Assembly: GCF_947507565.1 (NCBI RefSeq)
Contig: NC_089177.1
Span: forward strand, 1 to 64,000
Source: Oscarella lobularis
Taxonomy: Eukaryota; Porifera; Homoscleromorpha; Homosclerophorida; Oscarellidae
Direction of reading: 5' to 3'
Length of the DNA stretch: 64,000 bases
Position numbers and translations under genes: made by a program. The first letter of the stretch is position 1. Each line of letters starts with the position of its first letter. Below, in pieces: positions 11,942 through 25,841 of the stretch. Under the pieces are notes generated by a model that searched no databases, had not been told where the DNA came from, and worked only from the letters and a program-made list of their open reading frames with translations.

Positions 11942-13806
11942 CAAGGAACAATTGTAGAAGGAAAAATTGCCCCAGGACAAATTGTCCTGGAAACAAATTG
12001 TCCCCAGGAAAAATTGTCCTGGGGACAAATTGTCCAAGGACAAATTGTCCCAGGACAAATTCTCCCAGGACAAATTGTCCCAGGACAAATTGTCCTAGGA
12101 CAAATTGTGAAGGACAATTTGTCCCCAGGACAAATTGTCCCCACGACAAATTGTCCCCAGGACAAATTGTCCCCAGGACAAATTGTCCCTGGACAAATTG
12201 TCCCAGAACAAATTGTGCCAGGAAAAATTGTCCCCAGGACAAATTGTCCCCAGGACAAATTGTCCCCTGGAAAAATTGTCCCCAGGACAAATTGTCCCCA
12301 GGACAAATTGTCCCCTGGAAAAATTGTCCCCAGGACAAATTGTCCCCAGGACAAATTGTCCCAGGACAAATTGTCCTAGGACAAATTGTGCCAGGACAAA
12401 TTGTCCCAAGGACAAATTGTCCCAGGAAAAATTGTCCTAGGACAAATTGTCCCAGGACAAATTGTCCCTGGACAAATTGTCCCCAGGACAAATTGTCCCA
12501 GGACAAATTGTCCCAGGACAAATTGTGCCAGGACAAATTGTCGTAGGACAAATTGTGTCAGGACAATTTGTCCTGGGGACAAATTGTCCCAGGACAAATT
12601 GTCCCAGGACAAATTGTCCTAGGACAAATTGTCCCAGGACAAATTGTCCTAGGACAAATTGTCCCCAGGACAAATTGTCCCCAGGACAAATTGTCCCAGG
12701 ACAAATTGTCCCAGGACAAATTGTCCCCAGGACAAATTGTCCCAGGACAAATTGTCCCCAGGACAAATTGTCCCAGGACAAATTGTCCCAGAACAAATTG
12801 TTCCAGGACAAATTGTGCCAGGACAAATTGTCGTAGGACAAATTGTGTCAGGACAAATTGTCCCCAGGACAAATTGTCCCCAAGACAAATTGTCCCCACG
12901 ACAAATTGTCCCAGGACAAATTGTCCCAGGACAAATTGTGAAGGACAATTTGTCCCCAGGACAAATTGTCCCCACGACAAATTGTCCCCAGGACAAATTG
13001 TCCCCAGGACAAATTGTCCCAGGACAAATTGTCCCAGGACAAATTGTGAAGGACAATTTGTCCCCAGGACAAATTGTCCAAAGACAAAATGTCCCAGGAC
13101 AAATTGCCCCCAGGACAAATTGTCCAATTGTCCCAGGACAAATTGTCCCAGGACAAATTGTCCCAGGACAAATTGTCCTAGGACAAATTGTCCCCAGGAC
13201 AAATTGTCCCCAGGACAAATTGTCCCCAGGACAAATTGTCCCCTGGAAAAATTGTCCCCAGGACAAATTGTCCCCAGGACAAATTGTCCCAGGACAAATT
13301 GTCCTAGGACAAATTGTGCCAGGACAAATTGTCCCAAGGACAAATTGTCCCAGGAAAAATTGTCCTAGGACAAATTGTCCCAGGACAAATTGTCCCAGGA
13401 CAAATTGTCCCCAGGACAAATTGTCCCAGGACAAATTGTCCCAGGACAAATTGTGCCAGGAAAAATTGTCGTAGGACAAATTGCGTCAGGACAATTTGTC
13501 CTGGGGACAAATTGTCCCCAGGACAAATTGTCCCAGGACAAATTGTCCCAGGACAAATTGTCACAGGAAAAATTGTCCCCAGGACAAATTGTCCCAGGAC
13601 AAATTGTCCAAGGACAAATTGTGAAGGACAATTTGTCCCCAGGACAAATTGTCCCCAGGACAAATTGTCCCAGGACAAATTGTCCCCAGGACAAATTGTC
13701 CCCAGGACAAATTGTCCCCAGGACAAATTGTCCCAGGACAAATTGTCGCAAGAAAAATTGTCCCAGGACAATTTGTCCTGGGGACAAATTGTACCCAAGA
13801 CAAATT
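11942..13806. repeat. Satellite A array 2
   Basis: Satellite A array between composite units 1 and 2. It opens with the conserved edge CAAGGAACAATTGTAGAAGG and several CTGGAAAAATTG variant units, and ends with TACCCAAGACAAATT. Its first 680 bp or so are colinear with array 3 at +4454 bp. Marker variants include GTGAAGGACAATTTG (inverted unit) and the short unit GTCCAATTGTCCC near 13120. Confidence 0.96.
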
Positions 13807-15404
13807 CTGAATAAATGCAGAATTAATTCTGAATAAATGCAGAATTAATTTTGAATTAATGCAGAATAAATGCGGAATTTATTCTGAATTAATGAAGAAT
13901 TTATTCCGAATAAATGTAAAATTTATTCTGAATTAATGGAGAATTTTTTCTGAATTAATGCAGAATTTATTCTGCATTAATCTAGAATAATTTCTGCATT
14001 AATGCAGAATTAATTCAGAATTAATTCAGAATTTATTCTGAATTAATGCAGAATTTATTCTGAATTAATTTAGAATTTATTCTGAATTTATTCTGAATTA
14101 ATGCAGAATTTATTCTGAATAAATGCAGAAGGTATTCTGAATTAATGCAGAATTTATTCTGAATTAATGCAGAATTAATTCAGAATTTATTCTGAATTAA
14201 TGCAGAATTTATTCTGAATTAATGCAGAATTTATTCTGAACTAATGAAGAATTTATTCTGAATTAATGCAGAATTTATTCTGAATAAATGCAGAATCAAT
14301 TCTGAATTAATGCAGAATTAATTCAGAATTTATTCTGAATTAATGCAGAATTTATTCTGAATTAATGCAGAACTTATTCTGAATAAAAGCAGAATTTATT
14401 CTGAATTAATGCAGAATTTATTCGGAACTAATGCCGAATTTATTCTGAATAAATGCAGAATTTATTCTGAATTAATGCAGAATTTATTCTGAATTAATGC
14501 AGAACTTATTCTGAATTAATGCAGAATTTATTCTGAATAAATGTAGCATTTATTCTGAATTAATTCTGAATTAATTCTGAATTAATGCAGAATTTATTCT
14601 GAATTAATGCAGAATTTATTCTGAATAAATGCAGAATTAATTCTGAATTAATGCAGAATAAATGCGAAATTTATTCTGAATTAATGCAGAATTTATTTTG
14701 AATGAATTCAGAATTTATGCAGAATTTATTATGCATTAATGCAGTATTTATTCCGAATAAATGCAGAAGTTATTCTGAATTAAAGCAGAATTTATTCTGA
14801 ATTAATGCAGAATTTATTCTGAATTAATGCAAAATTAATTCTGAATAAATGCAGAATTATAATTCTGAATTAATGCAGAATTAATTCAGAATTTATTCTG
14901 AATAAATGCAGAATTAATTCTGAATTAATGCAGAAAAAATGCGGAATTTATTTTGAATTAATGCAGAATTTATTCTGAATTAATGCAGAATTAATTCTGA
15001 ATTAATGCAGAATTAATTCAGAATTTATTCTGAATTAATGCAGAATTTATTCTGAATTAATGCAGAATTTATTCTGAATTAATGCAGTATTTATTCTGAA
15101 TAAATGCAGAAGTTATTCTGAATTAAAGCAGACTTTATTCTGAATTAATGCAGAATTTATTCTGAATTAATGCAAAATTAATTCTGAATAAATGCAGAAT
15201 TATAATTCTGAATTAATGCAGAATTAATTCAGAATTTATTCTGAATAAATGCAGAATTAATTCTGAATTAATGCAGAAAAAATGCGGAATTTATTCTGAA
15301 TTAATGCAGAATTTATTCTGAATTAATGCAGAATTAATTCTGAATAAATACAGAATTAATTCTGAATTAATACAGAATTAATTCTGAATTAATGCAGAAT
15401 AAAA
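13807..15404. repeat. Satellite B, left arm of unit 2
   Basis: Same two 11-mer alternation as the other left arms, 1.6 kb long. It starts CTGAATAAATGCAGAATTAA as the other left arms do and ends GAATTAATGCAGAATAAAA at the core. It is shorter than the first arm by loss of repeat blocks, consistent with slippage or unequal exchange. Confidence 0.95.
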
Positions 15405-15761
15405 GATCGTGAACTTACGTAGACAAGGTGCTTCAGCTTTCTTTTCAACATTCTATATTCTTTACGAGAGCTATGCTGCCATGAAGCATCCATGATCGTA
15501 TGTAAGGTGAAGAAAACGACAGGCGCTCCGTCGTGAGTCGACGATACGTCGGCGATCGTTCTAAAAGATCGCTCGTACACCCCGAAACGCCATGACGACG
15601 AAAAACTTAGCAATAACCGTTCAGAGAGTGACGGAACACGACAAGAAGTCGATCAAGAACCTCAAACTCGCTCGCTAAGCGATGCACTTGAGACGAACGA
15701 CGAGCAGGGCCTTTCGAGTGTAACGCGCGCTAAAACATCGCGAAAAAATCTCACATTCTCT
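15405..15761. repeat. Composite-satellite core, copy 2
   Basis: Second copy of the 357-bp CpG-rich core. Differences seen by eye from copy 1: AGAGAGTG for AGAAAGTG near 15622 and GGGCCTTTCG for GGGCTTTTCG near 15710. The match begins and ends at the same bases as copy 1. Confidence 0.9.
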
Positions 15762-16395
15762 GAATAAACACAGAATTTATTCTGACTTAATGCAGGATTT
15801 ATTCTGAATTAATTCAGAATTTATTCTGAATTAATTCAGAATTTATACTGAATTAATGTAGAATTAATGAAGAATTAATGAAGAATTTATTCTGCATTAA
15901 TTCAGAATAAAATTCAGCATTAATTCAGAATAAAATCTGCATTAATTGAGAATAAATTCTGCATTAATTCAGAATAAATTCTGCATTAATTGAGAATAAA
16001 TTCTGCATTAATTCAGAATTAATTCTGAATTAATTCAGATTTTATTCTGAATTATTGCAGAATTAATTCTGATAAAATGCAAAATAAATTCTAAATTAAT
16101 GCAGAATAAATGCGGAATTTATTCTGAATAAATGCAAAATTTATTCTGAATTAATGCAGAATTTATTCTCAATTATTGCAGAATAAATGCGAAATTTATT
16201 CTCAATTAATTCAGAATTTATTCTGAAATTATTCTAGATTAATGCAGAATTTATTCCGAAATAATGCAGAATTTATTTTCAATTATTGCAGAATTAATTC
16301 TGAATAAATGCAGAATTAATTCTTAATTAATGCAGAATAAATCGGGAATTTATTCTGCATGAATGCAGAATTTATTCTGAATTAACTTAGAATTT
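15762..16395. repeat. Satellite B', right arm of unit 2 (634 bp)
   Basis: Same length and same internal orientation switch as the right arm of unit 1, with only scattered substitutions (for example TTCTAAATTAATG instead of TTCAAAATTAATG near 16088). Confidence 0.93.
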
Positions 16396-18980
16396 CAAGG
16401 AACAATTGTAGAAGGAAAAATTGCCCCAGGACAAATTGTCCTGGAAACAAATTGTCCCCAGGAAAAATTGTCCTGGGGACAAATTGTCCGAGGACAAATT
16501 GTCCCAGGACAAATTCTCCCAGGACAAATTGTCCCAGGACAAATTGTCCTAGGACAAATTGTGAAGGACAATTTGTCCCCAGGACAAATTGTCCCCACGA
16601 CAAATTGTCCCCAGGACAAATTGTCCCCAGGACAAATTGTCCCTGGACAAATTGTCCCAGAACAAATTGTGCCAGGAAAAATTGTCCCCAGGACAAATTG
16701 TCCCAAGGACAAATTGTCCCCTGGAAAAATTGTCCCCAGGACAAATTGTCCCCAGGACAAATTGTCCCCTGGAAAAATTGTCCCCAGGACAAATTGTCCC
16801 CAGGACAAATTGTCCCAGGACAAATTGTCCTAGGACAAATTGTGCCAGGACAAATTGTCCCAAGGACAAATTGTCCCAGGACAAATTGTCCTAGGACAAA
16901 TTGTCCCAGGACAAATTGTCCCTGGACAAATTGTCCCCAGGACAAATTGTCCCAGGACAAATTGTCCCAGGACAAATTGTGCCAGGACAAATTGTCGTAG
17001 GACAAATTGTGTCAGGACAATTTGTCCTGGGGACAAATTGTCCCAGGACAAATTGTCCCAGGACAAATTGTCCTAGGACAAATTGTCCCAGGACAAATTG
17101 TCCTAGGACAAATTGTCCCCAGGACAAATTGTCCCCAGGACAAATTGTCCCAGGACAAATTGTCCCAGGACAAATTGTCCCCAGGACAAATTGTCCCAGG
17201 ACAAATTGTCTTAGGACAAATTGTCCCCAGGACAAATTGTCCCCAGGACAAATTGTCCCAGGAAAAATTGTCCTAGGACAAATTGTCCCCAGGACAAATT
17301 GTCTCCAGGACAAATTGTCCAAGGACAAATTGTCCCAGGCCAAATTGTCCCCAGGACAAATTGTCCCAGGACAAATTGTCCTAGGACAAATTGTCCCCAG
17401 GACAAATTGTCCCCAGGACAAATTGTCCCAGGACAAATTATCCCAGGACAAATTGTCCCCAGGACAAATTGTCCCAGGACAAATTGTCCCAGAACAAATT
17501 GTTCCAGGACAAATTGTGCCAGGACAAATTGTCGTAGGACAAATTGTGTCAGGACAAATTGTCCCCACGACAAATTGTCCCCAAGACAAATTGTCCCCAC
17601 GACAAATTGTCCCAGGACAAATTGTCCCAGGACAAATTGTGAAGGACAATTTGTCCCCAGGACAAATTGTCCCCACGACAAATTGTCCCCAGGACAAATT
17701 GTCCCCAGGACAAATTGTCCCAGGACAAATTGTCCCAGGACAAATTGTGAAGGACAATTTGTCCCCAGGACAAATTGTCCAAAGACAAAATGTCCCAGGA
17801 CAAATTGCCCCCAGGACAAATTGTCCAATTGTCCCAGGACAAATTGTCCCAGGACAAATTGTCCCAGGACAAATTGTCCTAGGACAAATTGTCCCCAGGA
17901 CAAATTGTCCCCAGGACAAATTGTCCCAGGACAAATTGTCCTAGGACAAATTGTCCCCAGGACAAATTGTCCCCAGGACAAATTGTCCCAGGACAAATTG
18001 TCCCAGGACAAATTGTCCCAGGACAAATTGTCCCAGGACAAATTGTCCTAGGACAAATTGTCCCCAGGACAAATTGTCCCCAGGACAAATTGTCCGAGGA
18101 CAAATTGTCCTAGGACAAATTGTCCCAAGGACAAATTGTCCCCAGGACAAATTGTCCCAGGACAAATTGTCGTAGGACAAATTGTGTCAGGACAAATTGT
18201 CCCCAGGACAAATTGTCCCAGGACAAATTGTGCCAGGACAAATTGTCGTAGGACAAATTGTATCAGGACAATTTGTCCTGGGGACAAATTGTCCCCAGGA
18301 CAAATTTTCCCAGGACAAATTGTCCCAGGACAAATTGTCCCAAGACAAATTGTCGTCAGGACAAATTGTCCCAGGACAAATTGTCCTAGGACAAATTGTC
18401 CCCAGGACAAATTGTCCCCAGGACAAATTGTCCCAGGACAAATTGTCCCAGGACAAATTGTCCCCAGGACAAATTGTCCCAGGACAAATTGTCCCAGGAC
18501 AAATTGTCCCAGGACAAATTGTCCCAGGACAAATTGTGCCAGGACAAATTGTCGTAGGACAAATTGTGTCAGGACAATTTGTCCTGGGGACAAATTGTCC
18601 CCAGGACAAATTGTCCCAGGACAAATTGTCCTAGGACAAATTGTCCCCAGGACAAATTGTCCCCAGGACAAATTGTCCCAGGACAAATTGTCCCAGGACA
18701 AATTGTCCCCAGGAAAAATTGTCCCAGGACAAATTGTCCTAGGACAAATTGTCCCCAGGACAAATTGTCCCCAGGACAAATTGTCCCAGGACAAATTGTC
18801 CTAGGACAAATTGTCAAACGACAAATTGTCCCAGGACAAATTGTCCCAGGACAAATTGTCCCAGGACAAATTGTCCTAGGACAAATTGTCCCAGGACAAA
18901 TTGTCCCCAGGACAAATTGTCCGAAGACAAATTGTCCCAGGACAATTTGTCCTGGGGACAAATTGTACCCAAGACAAATT
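16396..18980. repeat. Satellite A array 3
   Basis: Satellite A array between units 2 and 3, 2.6 kb. It is colinear with array 2 over its first 680 bp or so and again over the stretch with inverted-unit markers (about 17500-17900 versus 12790-13190). It contains extra blocks that array 2 lacks. It ends in the standard TACCCAAGACAAATT edge. Confidence 0.96.
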
Positions 18981-20256
18981 CTGAATAAATGCAGAATTAA
19001 TTCTGAATAAATGCAGAATTAATTTTGAATTAATGCAGAAGAAATGCCGAATTTATTCTGAATTAATGAAGAATTTATTCCGAATAAATGTAAAATTTAT
19101 TCTGAATTAATGCAGAATTTATTCTGAATTAATGGAGAATTTTTTCTGAAAAAATGCAGAATTTATTCTGCATTAATCTAGAATAATTTCTGCATTAATG
19201 CAGAATTAATTCAGAATTATTCAGAATTTATTCTGAATTAATGCAGAATTTATTCTGAATTAATTTAGAATTTATTCTGAATTATTGCAGAATTTATTCT
19301 GAATTAATGCAGAATTTATTCTGAATAAATGCAGAAGGTATTCTGAATTAATGCAGAATTTATTCTGAATTAATGCAGAATTAATTCAGAATTTATTCTG
19401 AATTAATGCAGAATTTATTCTGAACTAATGCAGAATTTATTCTGAATTAATGCAGAATTTATTCTGAATAAATGCAGAATCAATTCTGAATTAATGCAGA
19501 ATTAATTCAGAATTTATTCTGAATTAATGCAGAATTTATTCTGAATTAATGCAGAACTTATTCTGAATAAAAGCAGAATTTATTCTGAATTAATGCAGAA
19601 TTTATTCGGAACTAATGCCGAATTTATTCTGAATAAATGCAGAATTTATTCTGAATTAATGCAGAATTTATTCTGAATTAATGCAGAATTTATTCTGAAT
19701 TAATGCAGAATTTATTCTGAATAAATGTAGCATTTATTCTGAATTAATTCTGAATTAATTCTGAATTAATGCAGAATTTATTCTGAATTAATGCAGAATT
19801 TATTCTGAATAAATGCAGAATTAATTCTGAATTAATGCAGAATAAATGCGAAATTTATTCTGAATTAATGCAGAATTTATTTTGAATGAATTCAGAATTT
19901 ATTCTGAATTAATGCAGAATTTATTCTGAATTAATGCAGTATTTATTCTGAATAAATGCAGAAGTTATTCTGAATTAAAGCAGAATTTATTCTGAATTAA
20001 TGCAGAATTTATTCTGAATTAATGCAAAATTAATTCTGAATAAATGCAGAATTATAATTCTGAATTAATGCAGAATTAATTCAGAATTTATTCTGAATAA
20101 ATGCAGAATTAATTCTGAATTAATGCAGAAAAAATGCGGAATTTATTCTGAATTAATGCAGAATTTATTCTGAATTAATGCAGAATTAATTCTGAATAAA
20201 TACAGAATTAATTCTGAATTAATACAGAATTAATTCTGAATTAATGCAGAATAAAA
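18981..20256. repeat. Satellite B, left arm of unit 3
   Basis: B-type array of 1.3 kb. Its opening shares the variant GCAGAAGAAATGCCGAATTT with unit 1, whereas units 2 and 4 read GCAGAATAAATGCGGAATTT. Units 1 and 3 may therefore be closer relatives on the left side. Confidence 0.95.
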
Positions 20257-20613
20257 GATCGTGAACTTACGTAGACAAGGTGCTTCAGCTTTCTTTTCAA
20301 CATTCTATATTCTTTACGAGAGCTATGCTGCCATGAAGCATCCATGATCGTATGTAAGGTGAAGAAAACGACAGGCGCTCCGTCGTGAGTCGACGATACG
20401 TCGGCGATCGTTCTAAAAGATCGCTCGTACACCCCGAAACGCCATGACGACGAAAAACTTAGCAATAACCGTTCAGAAAGTGACGGAACACGACAAGAAG
20501 TCGATCGAGAACCTCAAACTCGCTCGCTAAGCGATGCACTTGAGACGAACGACGAGCAGGGCTTTTCGAGTGTAACGCGCACTAAAACATCGCGAAAAAA
20601 TCTCACATTCTCT
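20257..20613. repeat. Composite-satellite core, copy 3
   Basis: Third copy of the core. It differs from copy 1 by GATCGAGAAC for GATCAAGAAC near 20503 and CGCGCACTAAAAC for CGCGCGCTAAAAC near 20577. Otherwise it appears identical over 357 bp. Confidence 0.9.
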
Positions 20614-21247
20614 GAATAAACACAGAATTTATTCTGACTTAATGCAGGATTTATTCTGAATTAATTCAGAATTTATTCTGAATTAATTCAGAATTTATAC
20701 TGAATTAATGTAGAATTAATGAAGAATTAATGAAGAATTTATTCTGCATTAATTCAGAATAAAATTCAGCATTAATTCAGAATAAAATCTGCATTAATTG
20801 AGAATAAATTCTGCATTAATTCAGAATAAATTCTGCATTAATTGAGAATAAATTCTGCATTAATTCAGAATTAATTCTGAATTAATTCAGATTTTATTCT
20901 GAATTATTGCAGAATTAATTCTGATAAAATGCAAAATAAATTCTAAATTAATGCAGAATAAATGCGGAATTTATTCTGAATAAATGCAAAATTTATTCTG
21001 AATTAATGCAGAATTTATTCTCAATTATTGCAGAATAAATGCGAAATTTATTCTCAATTAATTCAGAATTTATTCTGAAATTATTCTAGATTAATGCAGA
21101 ATTTATTCTGAAATAATGCAGAATTTATTTTCAATTATTCCAGAATTAATTCTGAATAAATGCAGATTTAATTCTTAATTAATGCAGAATAAATCGGGAA
21201 TTTATTCTGCATTAATGCAGAATTTATTCTGAATTAACTTAGAATTT
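20614..21247. repeat. Satellite B', right arm of unit 3 (634 bp)
   Basis: Right arm with the same 634-bp length as units 1, 2 and 5 and the same inverted block. Small differences include ATTCCAGAATTAATTC near 21137. Confidence 0.93.
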
Positions 21248-22689
21248 CAAGGAACAATTGTAGAAGGAAAAATTGCCCCAGGACAAATTGTCCTGGGAAC
21301 AAATTGTCCCCAGGAAAAATTGTCCTGGGGACAAATTGTCCCAGGACAAATTGTCCCAGGACAAATTCTCCCAGGACAAATTGTCCCAGGACAAATTGTC
21401 CCAGGACAAATTGTGAAGGACAATTTGTCCCCAGGACAAATTGTCCCCACGACAAATTGTCCCCAGGACAAATTGTCCACAGGACAAATTGTCCCAGGAC
21501 AAATTGTCCAAGGACAAATTGTGCCAGGAAAAATTGTCCCCAGGACAAATTGTCCCCAGGACAAATTGTCCTCTGGAAAAATTGTCCCCAGGACAAATTG
21601 TCCCCAGGACAAATTGTCCCAGGACAAATTGTCCTAGGACAAATTGTGCCAGGACAAATTGTCCCAAGGACAAATTGTCCCAGGACAAATTGTCCTAGGA
21701 CAAATTGTCCCAGGACAAATTGTCCCAGGACAAATTGTCCCCAGGACAAATTGTCCCAGGACAAATTGTCCGAGGACAAATTGTGCCAGGAAAAATTGTC
21801 GTAGGACAAATTGTGTCAGGACAATTTGTCCTGGGGACAAATTGTCCCCAGGACAAATTGTCCCAGGACAAATTGTCCCAGGACAAATTGTCCCAGGACA
21901 AATTGTCCCCAGGACAAATTGTCCCCAGGACAAATTGTCCCCAGGACAAATTCTCCCAGGACAAATTGTCCCAGGACAAATTGTCCCAGGACAAATTGTG
22001 AAGGACAATTTGTCCCCAGGACAAATTGTCCCCACGACAAATTGTCCCCAGGACAAATTGTCCACAGGACAAATTGTCCCAGGACAAATTGTCCAAGGAC
22101 AAATTGTGCCAGGAAAAATTGTCCCCAGGACAAATTGTCCCCAGGACAAATTGTCCCCTGGAAAAATTGTCCCCAGGACAAATTGTCCTAGGACAAATTG
22201 TGCCAGGACAAATTGTCCCAAGGACAAATTGTCCCAGGAAAAATTGTCCTAGGACAAATTGTCCCAGGACAAATTGTCCCAGGACAAATTGTCCCAGGAC
22301 AAATTGTCCCAGGACAAATTGTCCCAGGACAAATTGTGCCAGGAAAAATTGTCGTAGGACAAATTGTGTCAGGACAATTTGTCCTGGGGACAAATTGTCC
22401 CCAGGACAAATTGTCCCAGGACAAATTGTCCCAGGACAAATTGTCACAGGACAAATTGTCCCCAGGACAAATTGTCCCAGGACAAATTGTCCAAGGACAA
22501 ATTGTGAAGGACAATTTGTCCCCAGGACAAATTGTCCCCAGGACAAATTGTCCCAGGACAAATTGTCCCCAGGACAAATTGTCCCCAGGACAAATTGTCC
22601 CCAGGACAAATTGTCCCAGGACAAATTGTCGCAAGAAAAATTGTCCCAGGACAATTTGTCCTGGGGACAAATTGTACCCAAGACAAATT
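21248..22689. repeat. Satellite A array 4
   Basis: Satellite A array of 1.4 kb between units 3 and 4, with both conserved edges. The block around 21420-21640 is repeated near 22000-22190 (GTGAAGGACAATTTG marker followed by CCACGACAAATTG and GTCCACAGG variants). This indicates an internal duplication of about 0.6 kb. Confidence 0.96.
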
Positions 22690-23645
22690 CTGAATAAATG
22701 CAGAATTAATTCTGAATAAATGCAGAATTAATTTTGAATTAATGCAGAATAAATGCGGAATTTATTCTGAATTAATGAAGAATTTATTCCGAATAAATGT
22801 AAAATTTATTCTGAATTAATGGAGAATTTTTTCTGAATTAATGCAGAATTTATTCTGCATTAATCTAGAATAATTTCTGCATTAATGCAGAATTAATTCA
22901 GAATTAATTCAGAATTTATTCTGAATTAATGCAGAATTTATTCTGAATTAATTTAGAATTTATTCTGAATTTATTCTGAATTAATGCAGAATTTATTCTG
23001 AATAAATGCAGAAGGTATTCTGAATTAATGCAGAATTTATTCTGAATTAATGCAGAATTAATTCAGAATTTATTCTGAATTAATGCAGAATTTATTCTGA
23101 ATTAATGCAGAATTTATTCTGAACTAATGCAGAATTTATTCTGAATTAATGCAGAATTTATTCTGAATAAATGCAGAATCAATTCTGAATTAATGCAGAA
23201 TTAATTCAGAATTTATTCTGAATTAATGCAGAATTTATTCTGAATTAATGCAGAACTTATTCTGAATAAAAGCAGAATTTATTCTGAATTAATGCAGAAT
23301 TTATTCGGAACTAATGCCGAATTTATTCTGAATAAATGCAGAATTTATTCTGAATTAAAGCAGAATTTATTCTGAATTAATGCAGAACTTATTCTGAATT
23401 AATGCAGAATTTATTCTGAATAAATGTAGCATTTATTCTGAATTAATTCTGAATTAATTCTGAATTAATGCAGAATTTATTCTGAATAAATGCAGAATTA
23501 ATTCTGAATTAATGCAGAAAAAATGCGGAATTTATTCTGAATTAATGCAGAATTTATTCTGAATTAATGCAGAATTAATTCTGAATAAATACAGAATTAA
23601 TTCTGAATTAATACAGAATTAATTCTGAATTAATGCAGAATAAAA
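22690..23645. repeat. Satellite B, left arm of unit 4
   Basis: Left B arm of about 0.96 kb. Its opening matches the left arm of unit 2 and its end matches all others. It lacks the middle blocks present in longer arms. Confidence 0.95.
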
Positions 23646-24002
23646 GATCGTGAACTTACGTAGACAAGGTGCTTCAGCTTTCTTTTCAACATTCTATATT
23701 CTTTACGAGAGCTATGCTGCCATGAAGCATCCATGATCGTATGTAAGGTGAAGAAAACGACAGGCGCTCCGTCGTGAGTCGACGATACGTCGGCGATCGT
23801 TCTAAAAGATCGCTCGTACACCCCGAAACGCCATGACGACGAAAAACTTAGCAATAACCGTTCAGAGAGTGACGGAACACGACAAGAAGTCGATCAAGAA
23901 CCTCAAACTCGCTCGCTAAGCGATGCACTTGAGACGAACGACGAGCAGGGCTTTTCGAGTGTAACGCGCGCTAAAACATCGCGAAAAAATCTCACATTCT
24001 CT
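23646..24002. repeat. Composite-satellite core, copy 4
   Basis: Fourth core copy. It shares the AGAGAGTG variant with copy 2 and has GGGCTTTTCG as in copies 1, 3 and 5. Length and boundaries match the other copies. Confidence 0.9.
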
Positions 24003-24602
24003 GAATAAACACAGAATTTATTCTGACTTAATGCAGGATTTATTCTGAATTAATTCAGAATTTATTCTGAATTAATTCAGAATTTATACTGAATTAATGT
24101 AGAATTAACGAAGAATTAATGAAGAATTTATTCTGCAATAATTCAGAATAAAATTCAGCATTAATTCAGAATAAAATCTGCATTAATTGAGAATAAATTC
24201 TGCATTAATTCAGAATTAATTCTGAATTAATTCAGATTTTATTCTGAATTATTGCAGAATTAATTCTGATAAAATGGAAATAAATTCAAAAATAATGCAG
24301 AATAAATGCCGAATTTATTTTGAATAAATGCAAAATTTATTCTGAATTAATGCAGAATTTATTCTCAATTATTGCAAAATAAATGCGAAATTTATTCTCA
24401 ATTAATTCAGAATTTATTCTGAATTAATGCAGAAATTATTCTAGATTAATGCAGAATTTATTCCGAAATAATGCAGAATTTATTTTCAATTATTGCAGAA
24501 TTAATTCTGAATAAATGCAGAATTAATTCTTAATTAATGCAGAATAAATCGGGAATTTATTCTGCATTAATGCAGAATTTATTCTGAATTAACTTAGAAT
24601 TT
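24003..24602. repeat. Satellite B', right arm of unit 4 (600 bp, deleted variant)
   Basis: The only right arm that is not 634 bp. It has lost one inverted-orientation block near 24190-24215 and carries more substitutions (AATTAACGAAG, CTGCAATAATTC, AAATGGAAATAAATT) than the other right arms. Confidence 0.9.
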
Positions 24603-25072
24603 CAAGGAACAATTGTAGAAGGAAAAATTGCCCCAGGACAAATTGTCCTGGGAACAAATTGTCCCCACGACAAATTTGTCCCCACGACAAATTGTCCCCA
24701 GGACAAATTGTCCCAGGACAAATTGTTCCAGGACAAATTGTCCCCAGGACAAATTGTCCCCAGGACAAATTGTCCCCAGGACAAATTGTCCCAGGACAAA
24801 TTGTCCTGGGGACAATTTGTGCCAGGACAATTTGTGCCAGGACAATTTGTCCTGGGGACAAATTGACCCCAGGACAAATTGTCCTGGGGACAAATTGTCC
24901 CAGGACAAATTGTCCCAGGACAAATTGTCCCAGGACAAATTGTCCCCAGGACAAATTGTCCCCAGGACAATTTGTCCCCAGGGCAAAGACAAATTGTCCC
25001 AGGACAAATTGTCCCAAGACAAATTGTCCCAGGACAATTTGTCCTGGACACAAATTGTACCCAAGACAAATT
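24603..25072. repeat. Satellite A array 5 (short, 470 bp)
   Basis: Shortest satellite A array between two composite units. It keeps both conserved edges. It contains an unusual cluster of inverted (centre-T) units at about 24810-24870 (GGACAATTTGTGCCAGGACA), and a degenerate piece GGGCAAAGACAAATTG near 24982. Confidence 0.95.
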
Positions 25073-25841
25073 CTGAATAAATGCAGAATTAATTCCGAAT
25101 AAATGCAGAATTAATTCTGAATTAATGCAGAATAAATGCGGAATTTATTCTGAATTAATGAAGAATTTATTCCGAATAAATTTAAAATTTATTCTGACTT
25201 AATGCAGAATTTATTCTGAATTAATGGAGAATTTTTTCTGAATTAATGCAGAATTTATTCTGCATTAATCTAGAATAATTTCTGCATTAATGCAGAATTA
25301 ATTCAGAATTTATTCTGAATTTATTCTGAATTAATGCAGAATTTATTCTGAATTAATTTAGAATTTATTCTGAATTAATGCAGAATTTATTCTGAATTAA
25401 TGCAGAATTTATTCTGAATAAATGCAGAAGTTATTTTGAATTAATGCAGAATTTATTCTGAATAAATGCAGAATTTATTCAGAATTAATTAAGAATTTAT
25501 TCTGAATTAATGCAGAATTTATTCTCAATTAATTTAGAATTTATTCTGAATTAATGCAGAATTTATTCGGAACTAATGCCGAATTTATTCTGAATAATTG
25601 CGGAATTTAAACTAAATTAATGCAGAATTTATACTGAATTAATGCAGAATTTATTCTGAATTAAAGCAGAATTTATTCTGAATAAATGCAGAAGTTATTC
25701 TGAATTAATGCAGAATTTATTCTGAATTAATGCAGAATTAATTCAGAATTTATTCTGAATTAATGCAGAATTTATTCTGAACTAATGCAGAATTTATTCT
25801 GAATTAATACAAAATTAATTCTGAATTAATGCAGAATAAAA
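25073..25841. repeat. Satellite B, left arm of unit 5
   Basis: Shortest left B arm (769 bp). Same 11-mer alternation, with atypical variants such as AATTGCGGAATTTAAACT near 25595. It ends with the usual GCAGAATAAAA before the core. Confidence 0.95.
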
